Below are positions 24,350-33,900 of a DNA stretch of 34,847 nt, piece by piece (within the stretch, counting starts at the first letter, position 1; each line of letters starts with the position of its first letter). The notes under the pieces are model-generated. The model ran no database searches. It was given only the letters and a program-made list of their open reading frames with translations, and was not told where the DNA came from. The stretch comes from Candidatus Omnitrophota bacterium (GTDB lineage Bacteria > Omnitrophota > Gorgyraeia > Gygaellales > Profunditerraquicolaceae). The stretch spans positions 1 to 34,847 of the forward strand of contig JAPLLV010000068.1 of NCBI GenBank assembly GCA_026387405.1, in the 5' to 3' direction. The position numbers and the translations under genes were made by a program.

Positions 24350-25234
24350 CTAATATATGACTTTGTTTAATGGGTATTCAATAATGCCTTCGGCGCCCAT
24401 CTTCTTGAGTTCCGGTATCAGCTGGCGCACCACTTTTTCGTCGATAACCGTTTCAATAGCGAACCAGCCCTCTTCGGAGAGCTGGGAAATAGTGGGTTTT
24501 TTTAAGGCGGGCAGAGAGGCGATTATGTTTTTAAGGTCGGATTTTCTGATGTTCATTTTTAGGCCTACCTTCTCTTCGGCGGCAATCGCCCCTTTCAGAA
24601 GAAGGGCTATCTCCTGCATCTTGTCTTTCTTGAATTTGTCTTTCCAGGAAGAATTGTTAGCGATAAACTGGGTAGTCGACTCGCAGATAGTGGCGATCTC
24701 AACCAGCTTATTGGCCTTAAGGCTTCTGCCGGTCTCGGTAAGCTCCACTATCGCGTCCACCAGGCCGGAACTCACCTTTACCTCGGTAGCCCCCCAGCTG
24801 AATTCGACGTCTACCTCTACTTTGTTTTTACGAAAATATTCTTTGGTTACAGCCACAAGCTCTGTGGCAATACGTTTACCCCTGAGGTCCTTTATTGATC
24901 TCATGCCGGAGCCCTCCGGAACAGCCAAAACCCACCTCACCTTATTCAGGCTCTGCTTGGCATAATTCAAGTCTGATATCCTGACCACATCGGACCTATT
25001 CTCAAGTATCCAGTCGTTCCCGGTTATGCCGCAATCTAAGGCGCCGTCTGCGACATAGCGGGACATCTCCTGGGCGCGCAAAAGCACAGCCTCGATCTGG
25101 GGATCGTCTATAGACGGGAAATACGAACGCTCGGAAGGCAGGGAAACAGCGAAACCGGCCTTCCTGAAGATCTTAAAGGTCGCATCCTGGAGGCTGCCTT
25201 TGGGTAAACCTATTTTAAGCATCTTATTTTTCAT
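24350..25234 (-). CDS. hisG: ATP phosphoribosyltransferase (long form)
   Basis: [59 protein letters not shown]-terminal regulatory-type domain. Confidence 0.93.
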   Translation of the reverse strand: MKNKMLKIGLPKGSLQDATFKIFRKAGFAVSLPSERSYFPSIDDPQIEAVLLRAQEMSRYVADGALDCGITGNDWILENRSDVVRISDLNYAKQSLNKVRWVLAVPEGSGMRSIKDLRGKRIATELVAVTKEYFRKNKVEVDVEFSWGATEVKVSSGLVDAIVELTETGRSLKANKLVEIATICESTTQFIANNSSWKDKFKKDKMQEIALLLKGAIAAEEKVGLKMNIRKSDLKNIIASLPALKKPTISQLSEEGWFAIETVIDEKVVRQLIPELKKMGAEGIIEYPLNKVIY

Positions 25235-25337
25235 AAACCTCTTCCCTTCTAAGATAACTGCACCCTCAAATTAGTTATTATACCGGTAAATGCCGTTTTG
25301 TAAAGAAAATATTCGGCAGCAATTTAATAATATTTTG

Positions 25338-25365
25338 CAGTTGCAAAATGCGCACTTTTGATTAT
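25338..25365 (+). promoter_or_regulatory. Putative sigma70-type promoter for the PpiD/SurA-like gene
   Basis: TTGCAA, 16-bp spacer, TATAAT; agggagg SD before ATG at 25397. Confidence 0.5.
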
Positions 25366-25396
25366 AATAATGCGTAACCTTATAGGGAGGAAATAC

Positions 25397-26833
25397 ATGC
25401 TTAGTAAACTACGCAATAAAAAAATCGCAAAAAAAGTCTGGATCATCCTGGCGATAGTAGTGGTGCCGCCTTTCATCCTCTGGGGCTCAGGCAGCCTCAT
25501 GCGTAACAGGGATGAATCCGGGATCGCCGGAAAAATTTTCGGCAGGGCCGTATCGGCCTTGGAATATAAAGAGGCCCTGGAAGCCACCAAGACCAAGGCG
25601 ATCATGCAATTCGGCGACAAGCTTTCCGAGGTAGAGAAATACCTGGACCTCCAAGGCCAGGCCTGGGAGAGGATCATGCTCCTAAGGGAGGCCGCCAAAC
25701 GCAGGATAAACGCCAAGGACAAAGAGGTTATCCAGGCTATTGCAAAATACCCCTTTTTCCAGAGAAATTCCGTTTTTGACGACCGACTCTATCAGGAAAT
25801 GCTGCGTTATGTATTCCGGGTCATGCCCCGCACCTTCGAGGAACAGGTCCGCCAGGACATCATCATGAAGAAACTATACGATGAAACCACCAAGGCAGTT
25901 ACGGTAAAAGATAGCGAGGTCCAAGATGAATACCGTAAGGCCAACGAAGAAATGAGCCTGAATTATATTGCGGGCCTTGCCGCTGACTTTACCAAGAATA
26001 TTTCTCCAACCGAAGAAGAGATCAGAGAATACTTTACGAAGAATTCCCTGCAGTTCAGGCAACCCCTCTCTTTCAATGTCGAATACCTTACGATCCAGGC
26101 CAAAGACAAAGAAGACCCGGAGGCAAAAAGCAAGATAAAAAGTCTCAAAGCCCTCCTGGACAAGAAGACATCCTTCCTAACGGCAGCCAAAGAAACAGGG
26201 CTTACCCTGAAAGTTACCGGGTTGTTTATGGAAAACGGCCCGATACCGGGCATAGGGTGGATGCCGGAAGTCTCCAATATGATATCCCGCTCGAAACCCG
26301 GAGATCTTATCGGCCCGATATACGCGGAAAATTCCTATTTCTTTATGAGGCTTGCGGAGAGAAAAGAACCCTATATACCGGAATTAGAGACGATAAAAGA
26401 CGCGGTGAAAAATGCCTACGTGCGGGAAAAATCTCTGGAGATAGCAAAGGGTAAAACCGAAGATTGCCTGAAGAAATTGAAACAAGTTTTCCAGGCCAAT
26501 CCCAAGGCGGTAGATCTGGAAAGAGCCGCTAAAGACTGCCGTCTAAAATACGATACCACGAAGGCCTTTAAATTCGGCAGCTACATCGAAGGGATAGGCG
26601 CTTCCGACCCCTTCTGGACTAAGGCCTTGGCTCTACCCGAGAACGGGTTTAGCGATATTATCGCGATTCCCGCGGGCTTCTACATCGTCAAATTAAAATC
26701 AAAGACCAATATCGACGAGAAGAAATTCGCCCAAGAGAAAAAAGAATTCACCGATCGCCTGCTTGCTCAAAAAAGACAGGAATACTTCACAAAATATGTA
26801 ACGGCATTGCAGGAAAAAGCCAAAAGATTTTGA
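25397..26833 (+). CDS. SurA/PpiD-like membrane-anchored peptidyl-prolyl isomerase-type protein
   Basis: N-terminal TM, SurA_N-like helical region, parvulin-like region PEVSNMISRSKPGDLIGPIYAENSYFFMRLAERKE. Confidence 0.75.
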   Translation: MLSKLRNKKIAKKVWIILAIVVVPPFILWGSGSLMRNRDESGIAGKIFGRAVSALEYKEALEATKTKAIMQFGDKLSEVEKYLDLQGQAWERIMLLREAAKRRINAKDKEVIQAIAKYPFFQRNSVFDDRLYQEMLRYVFRVMPRTFEEQVRQDIIMKKLYDETTKAVTVKDSEVQDEYRKANEEMSLNYIAGLAADFTKNISPTEEEIREYFTKNSLQFRQPLSFNVEYLTIQAKDKEDPEAKSKIKSLKALLDKKTSFLTAAKETGLTLKVTGLFMENGPIPGIGWMPEVSNMISRSKPGDLIGPIYAENSYFFMRLAERKEPYIPELETIKDAVKNAYVREKSLEIAKGKTEDCLKKLKQVFQANPKAVDLERAAKDCRLKYDTTKAFKFGSYIEGIGASDPFWTKALALPENGFSDIIAIPAGFYIVKLKSKTNIDEKKFAQEKKEFTDRLLAQKRQEYFTKYVTALQEKAKRF

Positions 26834-26872
26834 TACGCTGACTATTCTATAACAAAAAGGGTAACAAAAAGC

Positions 26873-26936
26873 AAAAAAGGGGACGTTTCTATTTTTTAGG
26901 CGAAAAGACTAAGAAAAATAGAAACGTCCCCTTTTT
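26873..26936. terminator. Long inverted repeat, likely bidirectional terminator between convergent genes
   Basis: aaaaaggggacgtttctattttt...aaaaatagaaacgtccccttttt. Confidence 0.8.
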
Positions 26937-26945
26937 ACTTTTTTC

Positions 26946-27128
26946 CTAACTAACCTTGATGGAATTAACCGGGCACTGGTCTGCAACTTCCTGTAGTTTA
27001 CAGCTGGTACAAATTTGACCCTTTACGTGGGCAATGCCGTCGCCCTCGACCTTAAACACCTCGGGGCAGGACTGTTCGCACAGGCCGCATCCTACGCACG
27101 TTGACGCATCTACTGTTACCTTTGCCAT
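26946..27128 (-). CDS. Small ferredoxin
   Basis: MAKVTVDASTCVGCGLCEQSCPEVFKVEGDG...CPVNSIKVS. Confidence 0.92.
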   Translation of the reverse strand: MAKVTVDASTCVGCGLCEQSCPEVFKVEGDGIAHVKGQICTSCKLQEVADQCPVNSIKVS

Positions 27129-27161
27129 CTTTTCTTTCTCCTGTTAAAAAATAGAGCCTGC

Positions 27162-27641
27162 TTAACGCTCCAATAAATTTTCAAACATCTCTTCGTGATC
27201 GACCTCTTCGGAAAGGATATGCGTCACTAGCTGATACGTAACATTATCCTTGCCCAGGGTCTTTTTGGCGATCTTATTGTAGACCTCGATCGCAGTTGCC
27301 TCGGCATCAGTAACAATGCGGATAATGCGGTTCAGGTCTGCGGTATTCTTGGGAGGGAGAGAATATGGTGCGTTGGCATTCTTTTCCAATTCCATAGGAT
27401 TGGCCACCGGCATCCCGCCTAATTTGATGATCAGATCCGCCAGCTCCGTTGCGTGCTCCAATTCATCCTTGGCAATTTTCTCCAGGAACTCTTTCATATC
27501 CTCATATGCCCTGCCGGAAACGATCTGCGCCATATACCAGTAAAGATAATACGCCAGCCATTCATCGCAATAAGCCTTGGTCAGGTCCTTTACCAGCTCC
27601 TTGAGGCTTACTTCCGAAATAGCCCTTGCCTGTTTTCCCAT
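27162..27641 (-). CDS. Ferritin-like/bacterioferritin-type protein
   Basis: Four-helix ferritin-like pattern: YCDEWLAYYLYWYMA, KDELEHATELADLI, AEATAIEVYNKIA, EEVDHEEMFENLL. Confidence 0.85.
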   Translation of the reverse strand: MGKQARAISEVSLKELVKDLTKAYCDEWLAYYLYWYMAQIVSGRAYEDMKEFLEKIAKDELEHATELADLIIKLGGMPVANPMELEKNANAPYSLPPKNTADLNRIIRIVTDAEATAIEVYNKIAKKTLGKDNVTYQLVTHILSEEVDHEEMFENLLER

Positions 27642-27655
27642 ACCCACCTCCATTT

Positions 27656-27727
27656 TTCATGATATTTGACACCTGATACATGACACAAATCTTCCGTATG
27701 CGTCAAAATATCATGTATCATAAACCA
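27656..27727. repeat. Degenerate 7-bp array 4 with inverted arms (TGAYACM-like units) between porB and the ferritin-like gene
   Basis: tgatatt tgacacc tgataca tgacaca ... gcgtcaaaatatcatgtatcataaaccatga. Confidence 0.75.
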
Positions 27728-27731
27728 TGAA

Positions 27732-28619
27732 TTACTGATTACTCTCAGTTTCTAGTTTTAAGTTATATTTATTAATATTGTAATCCGCGATAGCCTGGAT
27801 CTTTTTTATTTCTTCGGGATTAGCAAGAAGATGCTTAAACCTGCCCTGGATCTTCAGGTATTCCTCAACCGGCTTAGGGGTAATTTTTTTCTGGGCAGAC
27901 AATACCCCGTTTTCAAATTCTACCAGAGGATAAAGACCGGTCTCAACAGCTATTTTGGCAACCTGCAGGGTAAGATTCGACTCATGACGCCAGCCTAACG
28001 GGCACGGCACATGCACCTGTATATATTTGGGGCCTTTTATAGAGACGGCCTTTTTTACCTTGCGCTGCAAATCCTGCGGAAATCCTGCTGAAGCAGTAGC
28101 GACGTAAGGTATGCCGTGGGCCAGGCAAATCTCCGGCATAGGTTTCTTGGGCCGGATATTCCCTGTAGACTGGGAGCCGGCGGGGCTGGTCGTGGTATTG
28201 GTATCAAAAGGGGTAAGGCCGCTTCTCTGCACGCCCGTGTTCATGTAGGCCTCGTTATCATAACAGATATAGAGAATATCGTGGCCGCGCTCCATCATCC
28301 CTGATAAGGCCTGCAAGCCTATATCCGCCGTGCCGCCGTCACCGCCCTGGGCGATAACGTTGATAGAATCCTTCTTACCTAAATAACGCAGGGCCGCTTC
28401 TACGCCTGATGCCACTGCCGCCGAATTCTGGAATAGCGAGTGGATCCAGGGAATGCCCCAGGCAGATTCAGGGTATTTGGTGGAAAAAACTTCCAGGCAC
28501 CCTGTGCAGTTGACCGCGATCGTATTCGGTCCACAGGCATCAATTACGAGGCGCGCCGCCAATGATTGTCCGCAGCCGGCGCAGGCAGTATGGCCTGAAA
28601 CGAATAAATGATTATCCAT
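27732..28619 (-). CDS. porB: Pyruvate:ferredoxin oxidoreductase beta subunit
   Basis: HTACAGCGQSLAARLV, GGDGGTADIGLQALSG, NEAYMNTGVQRSGLTP. Confidence 0.93.
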   Translation of the reverse strand: MDNHLFVSGHTACAGCGQSLAARLVIDACGPNTIAVNCTGCLEVFSTKYPESAWGIPWIHSLFQNSAAVASGVEAALRYLGKKDSINVIAQGGDGGTADIGLQALSGMMERGHDILYICYDNEAYMNTGVQRSGLTPFDTNTTTSPAGSQSTGNIRPKKPMPEICLAHGIPYVATASAGFPQDLQRKVKKAVSIKGPKYIQVHVPCPLGWRHESNLTLQVAKIAVETGLYPLVEFENGVLSAQKKITPKPVEEYLKIQGRFKHLLANPEEIKKIQAIADYNINKYNLKLETESNQ

Positions 28620-29799
28620 CGGAAAATTCTTCCTTTAAAAGTTCGGGTTTTAAATCTATAAATTCCGCGCTTCTCTCTTTGGCGGTAAGCATCCGGAAGA
28701 TCTCCTTGATCGAATCTTTGGTGATGTCGCGCCCGCCCAGGCCCACCACAAAACTGCTGATCACTGACGGTCTTTTCTTCTTACCGCTGAACACGGCTTT
28801 GATCTCCGCCTCAAGCGGGGCAAAGGAACCCAACGATAATGCCCTGTCAATAACCGCAACCTTAGGTATATCTTTTAGCGCCCCATAGATCGACTTGACG
28901 GGAAAAGGCCGGAATGCGGTAACTTTTAGTAACCCTACTTTTTTACCCTTGGCCCTTAATTCATCCACCACTTCCTTGATCGTCCCGCATACCGAACCCA
29001 TAGCCACGATCACCCGCTCGGCGTCTTTGGTGCGGTATTCTTCGATCAGGCCGTTATAGGCGCGGCCGGTGACCTTGGCAAAATCCTGCGTAACCTTAGG
29101 GATAAAATCCAGGACCTGCTCCATGGTCTTTTGAATAGCGAACCTAGTTTCCATATAATAATCTGGGTCCACCAACGGCCCTATAGTAATCGGATCCTCG
29201 GGATCAAGCTTGTACAAAGGCTTGTAACTTGGCAAAAACTTATCTACCTGTTCCTGCGAAGGTATATCCACGGTTTCAATGCCGTGGGTAAGGATAAAGC
29301 CGTCCATAGAAACAATCACCGGGAGCATGATGGATTTATCTTCCGCCAGACGGTAGGCCATAAAATGCATATCCACTGCCTCCTGGATGTCCTCGGCGTG
29401 AAGCTGGATCCAGCCGCTGTCCCTTAAAGAAACCACGTCCTGATGGTCATTCCATATATTTATCGGCGCGGAGATCGCCCGGGCGGCGCAGGTCATCACT
29501 ATAGGAAGGCGCAGGCCCGCGATATTAAATACTACTTCCGCCATATAGAACAGGCCTTGCGAACTCGTGGCAGTGTAGGCGCGCACACCCGCAGCCGATG
29601 CCCCCAGCACTACCGATGCGGCAGAGTGCTCGGACTCCACGTTCACAAACTGCGAACCAAGCTTGCCGTTGGCTACCAACTGGGCCAATTCTTCAACGAT
29701 ATGCGTCTGAGGAGTAATGGGATAGGCCGAGATAACCCCGGGTTTACATAATCTTATTGCCTCAGCTACTGCCAGAGAACCTTCTAGGAATTCCTTCAC
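28612..29799 (-). CDS. porA: Pyruvate:ferredoxin oxidoreductase alpha subunit (GTG start)
   Basis: EGSLAVAEAIRLCKPGVISAYPITPQTHIVEELA, ATSSQGLFYMAEVVFNIAGLRLPIVM. Confidence 0.94.
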   Translation of the reverse strand: MKEFLEGSLAVAEAIRLCKPGVISAYPITPQTHIVEELAQLVANGKLGSQFVNVESEHSAASVVLGASAAGVRAYTATSSQGLFYMAEVVFNIAGLRLPIVMTCAARAISAPINIWNDHQDVVSLRDSGWIQLHAEDIQEAVDMHFMAYRLAEDKSIMLPVIVSMDGFILTHGIETVDIPSQEQVDKFLPSYKPLYKLDPEDPITIGPLVDPDYYMETRFAIQKTMEQVLDFIPKVTQDFAKVTGRAYNGLIEEYRTKDAERVIVAMGSVCGTIKEVVDELRAKGKKVGLLKVTAFRPFPVKSIYGALKDIPKVAVIDRALSLGSFAPLEAEIKAVFSGKKKRPSVISSFVVGLGGRDITKDSIKEIFRMLTAKERSAEFIDLKPELLKEEFSDG

Positions 29800-29882
29800 C
29801 CCGCACCTTCTTTTTTATTCATTAATTTATCCCCCCCCCCAGTCCTTCCTAAATACGAATACTTAGAAGGTGCGGGGTTCAT
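29796..29882 (-). other. Small ORF spanning element B (MNPAPSKYSYLGRTGGGDKLMNKKEGAG), stop overlapping the porA start
   Basis: Minus strand ATG AAC CCC ... GGG GGG GGG GAT AAA ... GCG GGG TGA; TGA overlaps porA GTG as GTGA. Confidence 0.4.
29798..29882 (-). promoter_or_regulatory. Inverted-repeat element B overlapping the porA GTG start, with a G10 tract
   Basis: Minus strand ATGAACCCCGCACCTTCT...AGAAGGTGCGGGGTGAAGG; inner CUAAGUA-UUCG-UAUUUAG hairpin. Confidence 0.75.
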
Positions 29883-29883
29883 C

Positions 29884-30150
29884 TTATTCTTTCTTCTCTT
29901 CTTCCTTGACCATGATGATATCCTGTTTAGGACAGATCACCGCGCAAAGACCACAACCTTTACAATAGTCCAGGTTACAATTATAGGTATTTTTGCCGCT
30001 GCCTTCAATGCAGGCCTCGGGGCAGACCAGAACGCACATATTGCAGGCAATACAGTTCTTCTGCAGGTATTTAGGCCTTAACTCAGTGCGCCAGGAACCG
30101 GTCTTATTGTTCTTGCTGGATTTAGGCTTACAGATCAAAGGACCAAACAT
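29884..30150 (-). CDS. porD: Pyruvate:ferredoxin oxidoreductase delta subunit (2x[4Fe-4S])
   Basis: CIACNMCVLVCPEACIEG, CKGCGLCAVICPKQDI. Confidence 0.93.
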   Translation of the reverse strand: MFGPLICKPKSSKNNKTGSWRTELRPKYLQKNCIACNMCVLVCPEACIEGSGKNTYNCNLDYCKGCGLCAVICPKQDIIMVKEEEKKE

Positions 30151-30702
30151 TTAAACTTTACTCCTATTTTTCACAAACTCGTAACCCTGTTTTGCTGCTG
30201 CGATATTGCCTTCCAGGGCCTTACCCTTGAATCTCTTGGTTATTGCCTCCAGGAGAGAATCCAGGCTGAATTCATTGGTGGCAGCGCAGAAACCGCCTAA
30301 AAGGGCGGTATTACCCAGAGGCCTGCCAATGGTTTTTAAGGCTATCTCTTTGGCCGGGATGACAAAAGCCCTCTGGCCCGGCTTAAGTTTAGGTATCTCC
30401 GTATCTTTAGTGCCATCTATGATCGCCACCCCATCCTCTTTTAACCCGGAAAAACAATTATAACCGCGTAAAAGGGTGGGATCCGCGATAAGCAGATAAT
30501 CCGGTTCGTAGATCTGGCTGCGCAGCCGAACCGGCTTAGAGTCCACCCGCACAAAGGCGTTCATGGGCGCTCCCATACGGGCTGCCCCGAAATTGGGAAA
30601 GGCGTAAGGATACATGCCTTTCAAGAAATATACATAGCCCAATAACGCCGCCGTGGTGATCGCCCCTTGTCCTGCCCGGGCGTGGATGCGGATTTCCTTC
30701 AT
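30151..30702 (-). CDS. porC: Pyruvate:ferredoxin oxidoreductase gamma subunit
   Basis: MKEIRIHARAGQGAITTAALLGY..., FPNFGAARMGAPMNAFVRVD; start at the ATG following GGAGG-N11. Confidence 0.92.
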   Translation of the reverse strand: MKEIRIHARAGQGAITTAALLGYVYFLKGMYPYAFPNFGAARMGAPMNAFVRVDSKPVRLRSQIYEPDYLLIADPTLLRGYNCFSGLKEDGVAIIDGTKDTEIPKLKPGQRAFVIPAKEIALKTIGRPLGNTALLGGFCAATNEFSLDSLLEAITKRFKGKALEGNIAAAKQGYEFVKNRSKV

Positions 30703-30760
30703 CCCGTTAGAAACCTCCAATTGCTCACCCGTCAGAAAAATAGTTTCTAACGGGACTCAT
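30702..30760 (-). promoter_or_regulatory. Inverted-repeat element C abutting the porC ATG
   Basis: TCCCGTTAGAAAC ... GTTTCTAACGGGA(TG), 13-bp perfect stem. Confidence 0.75.
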
Positions 30761-30832
30761 GAATTAAAATCCTCCTGAACCTGATACATCCCCGCGCCAA
30801 AATTTTTGGTGCTGGGGCAAAAGCAGGGCCAT

Positions 30833-30861
30833 ATAATACGACTTTTTGCCGGATTTGTCAA
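30833..30861 (-). promoter_or_regulatory. Sigma70-type promoter of the por operon
   Basis: Minus strand TTGACA (30861-30856), 17-bp spacer, TATTAT (30838-30833). Confidence 0.7.
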
Positions 30862-30940
30862 ATAATTTATTTTGTGGGTTTGTACAATATTGGGTGGAGT
30901 TTCCCCTAATAAACTTATAGCGCGGTTTTTAAAACTTAAT

Positions 30941-33900
30941 TTAAAACCTTTTCTTGGTAAAGGTTGCGGTAACCGTCTTATTGCTATTCATCGTTATCTT
31001 CACCGGGTTAGCCGTGCCGGTCAGGCTTCCGCTCCAGCCGGTAAAAACATACCCGGCTTTAGAAGCAGCGCTAAGGGTGACCACTGTTCCATAAGCCAGG
31101 GATCTTCCCGATGGCACTGCCTGGTTGTCGGCAATTGCGCTTAGGCTGCCGCCAACTTGAGCAGAGGCGACAAGCGTGTAGGTCTGTAGAGCATAATTAG
31201 CGGTGATCACTTTATTACTATTGGCTATAACGGTAACCGGATTAGAGGTACTGCTTAGACTTCCGCTCCAGCTTACGAACTTAGACCCCGTATTCGGCAA
31301 TGCCTTTAACACTACCGCTGTATTGTATGCGTATCCAGTTTGACTCGGGGATTTGCTTACGCTTCCGTTACCATTGGTGGTTACGCTCAAAGTATAGACA
31401 ATAGGAGCATAGTTAGCGGTGATGGCCTTATCTCCATTGGCGATAACGGTAACCGGATTAGAGGTACTGCTTAGACTTCCGCTCCAGCTTACAAAGCAGT
31501 ACCCTGCATTGGGCGCTGCCCTTAACGCTACTGCCGTATTGGGAGCATATAACGACTGATTTGGAGTTTTGCTTACGCTTCCGTAAGGCGAAGTAACCGT
31601 TACTGTGCCTCCCTTGGCAAACTCAGCGGTAAGAGACTTGTTTTGGGTCATGCCCACTCTATACGGATTTGCGGTACTTACCACCGTTGCCCCGTTCATC
31701 CAGCGCAGGAAATAGCTGTTTTTGTCCGGTTTGGCGCTCAAAGTCACCGCTGTATTGTATGCGTATCTCTGCTGATTCAGGGATTTGCTTACGCTTCCGT
31801 TACCATTGGTAGTTACGCTCAAAGTATAGGTATCGGGCGGCTGGGGCACACAAGGAATCCATACTTCAAATGGCCCCGCTTGCTGAGGGAACTGGTCGGA
31901 GTTACCTTCCTTCCAATCGGGAATACCGTTTCCATTCATATCTTGTAACCACTTATTTCCCTCCTTCGGCCTATTCCCCAAGAGAGGAAAGTTATTCCAT
32001 GGAGAAGACACTCCATCGACCTTGACTATGACTTTCTGATTTTTCCAATTATCAGGAAGAGTGCCGGGATAAAGATATAAGCCGTCGCCGCCGTCTTTAG
32101 CCGGGCTCCGATTAAGCTCAAAAGTGATACTGCCGTTTAGTAACCTAGGAAATTCGCTAAACACAGTATTTCCGCAGGCGCTACAGTCCACGCTCACCAA
32201 ATTACCGGCATTCACTGCGACTGATGAGTTCGGAAGCTCTGCGCCCGGAGCTCCCATTGAAAGTTGGATACTAAACCCCTGACTGCCGTCCACATAAACA
32301 CCCTCAACATAGGGATGAAGTTTATAGGGGACGTTCGCCTTGAAAGAATGTATGTCTGAATTATAGGCGCGGGCGTTGTAATACCAGAAGTACTTATTAT
32401 AGGAAAAATATGCCTGCTTATACGCTTTATCTTCAGAGGTATGAATTGCTAACGGGTTCCCTATCATTTTAATGCCGTTTACCTCTGCCTGAGCATCCTT
32501 AATAGTCAGAATGCTCTTGGGAATATCCCCATCCTTGTGAACATTATAATATTTGTCATATTCTTCCTGGTCCACTACTTCAACTTCCGGAATCAGGCTA
32601 AAGGTAAATAAGCTGCCTGAACTCGAACTACGGGTAGGACCTGTTTTGATGGCATTTTTTCCTTTGATTTTAAAATCAATGGTAGGGAGTATTCCTATTC
32701 CATCGCTAAAATTAACCTGCGAATCCATTCCTCCTCTTTGCAGATCAAGCGATGTAATATAGGGGAAAAGATGGGCATCGCTTATTTGTAGTTTAGACTC
32801 CATAATGCTGGGTATATCTGCAAATACTTGCTGACCACTCAGATTGGTACTTTTCACATCAGCCCAGTTCCTGGACATTAGTACTTGCGAAATAGTTGTA
32901 CAGGTTGGACCACCAAAACCCATAATATTAGATACATTAGGATTGGGGCCGGCGAAATCAAGCGGGTACTTATCATAATGATTTTTACAAGCTGCGGGTT
33001 CACTCCCCTTAACCTGTGGACCGTAACCTAACATATAACTGCAAAAAAGTTTCATGTCCCATAGCGATTTGAAAATTTGATTTGGCAATTCGGGCTGACC
33101 TAGATAAATGGCGCGTGCGTTTTCTAATCGTACTGATGCTTGCCCGAAACATGGGATTCCCGATTCAATGGCTTTTTGGGGGATCTTTAGATCATTGATA
33201 CGAACACCCCAAGCAAGATAAATAGGAGCCGGGAGGAGCTTAGGCGAAACAAGCACCTCTGTACATATATAGCTATTACCTTCAAACCATCCTAAGCCGG
33301 ATTGCCAAGGTTGATCTGTTCCGGCAGTGGGAAACGGGTTATGCCCATCTTTAAAAAGAGAGATAAAATCCGGGTCATTGGCTAAACCCCGTTCAAATCT
33401 TCCTCCCGGTCCTGCATCTGCCTTTTCCACGCAACCAATAGGAAATATAAATCCGCCTTCTTCCCCATGGAAATTAAGCAACAAGACTTGCCCCCGGGTA
33501 TTTTTGACTATAGCCTTTAAAAAAGCTACCCCATCCTTTGGGTAGCTTTTACCTTCTATGCTATTGATTTTATAGCCTAACTTTGCCAGTTGCATTACTT
33601 CACTTTTGATAGGAGCTACGTAACGGCTTAGAACAGCTCGTATACCATCAATCCAGTCAATCTGGTTATTACAGGGGATAACCGAGCCGCTTTGGCCAGT
33701 ATAACAACCCGGTTCAGGAAGGGATAAGGATAAAGAGGTGACTTTTGCTTTACTAGCAACTACCGGCGCCTGGACCTGCATAATAATATCATTAATGTCA
33801 TAGACCGACATAGAATCAAGCGTATTATCTGACACCACAAAGAAAAGGTCGGGATTACTGGTATCAGTAAGAAAAGATTGAAAGAATTGAAGATTGGTTC

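Noticed and set aside
25324-25722. 132-aa minus-strand ORF opposite the PpiD-like N-terminus
   Set aside because: It is antisense to a gene with a promoter-like sequence, SD and TM anchor; no domain.
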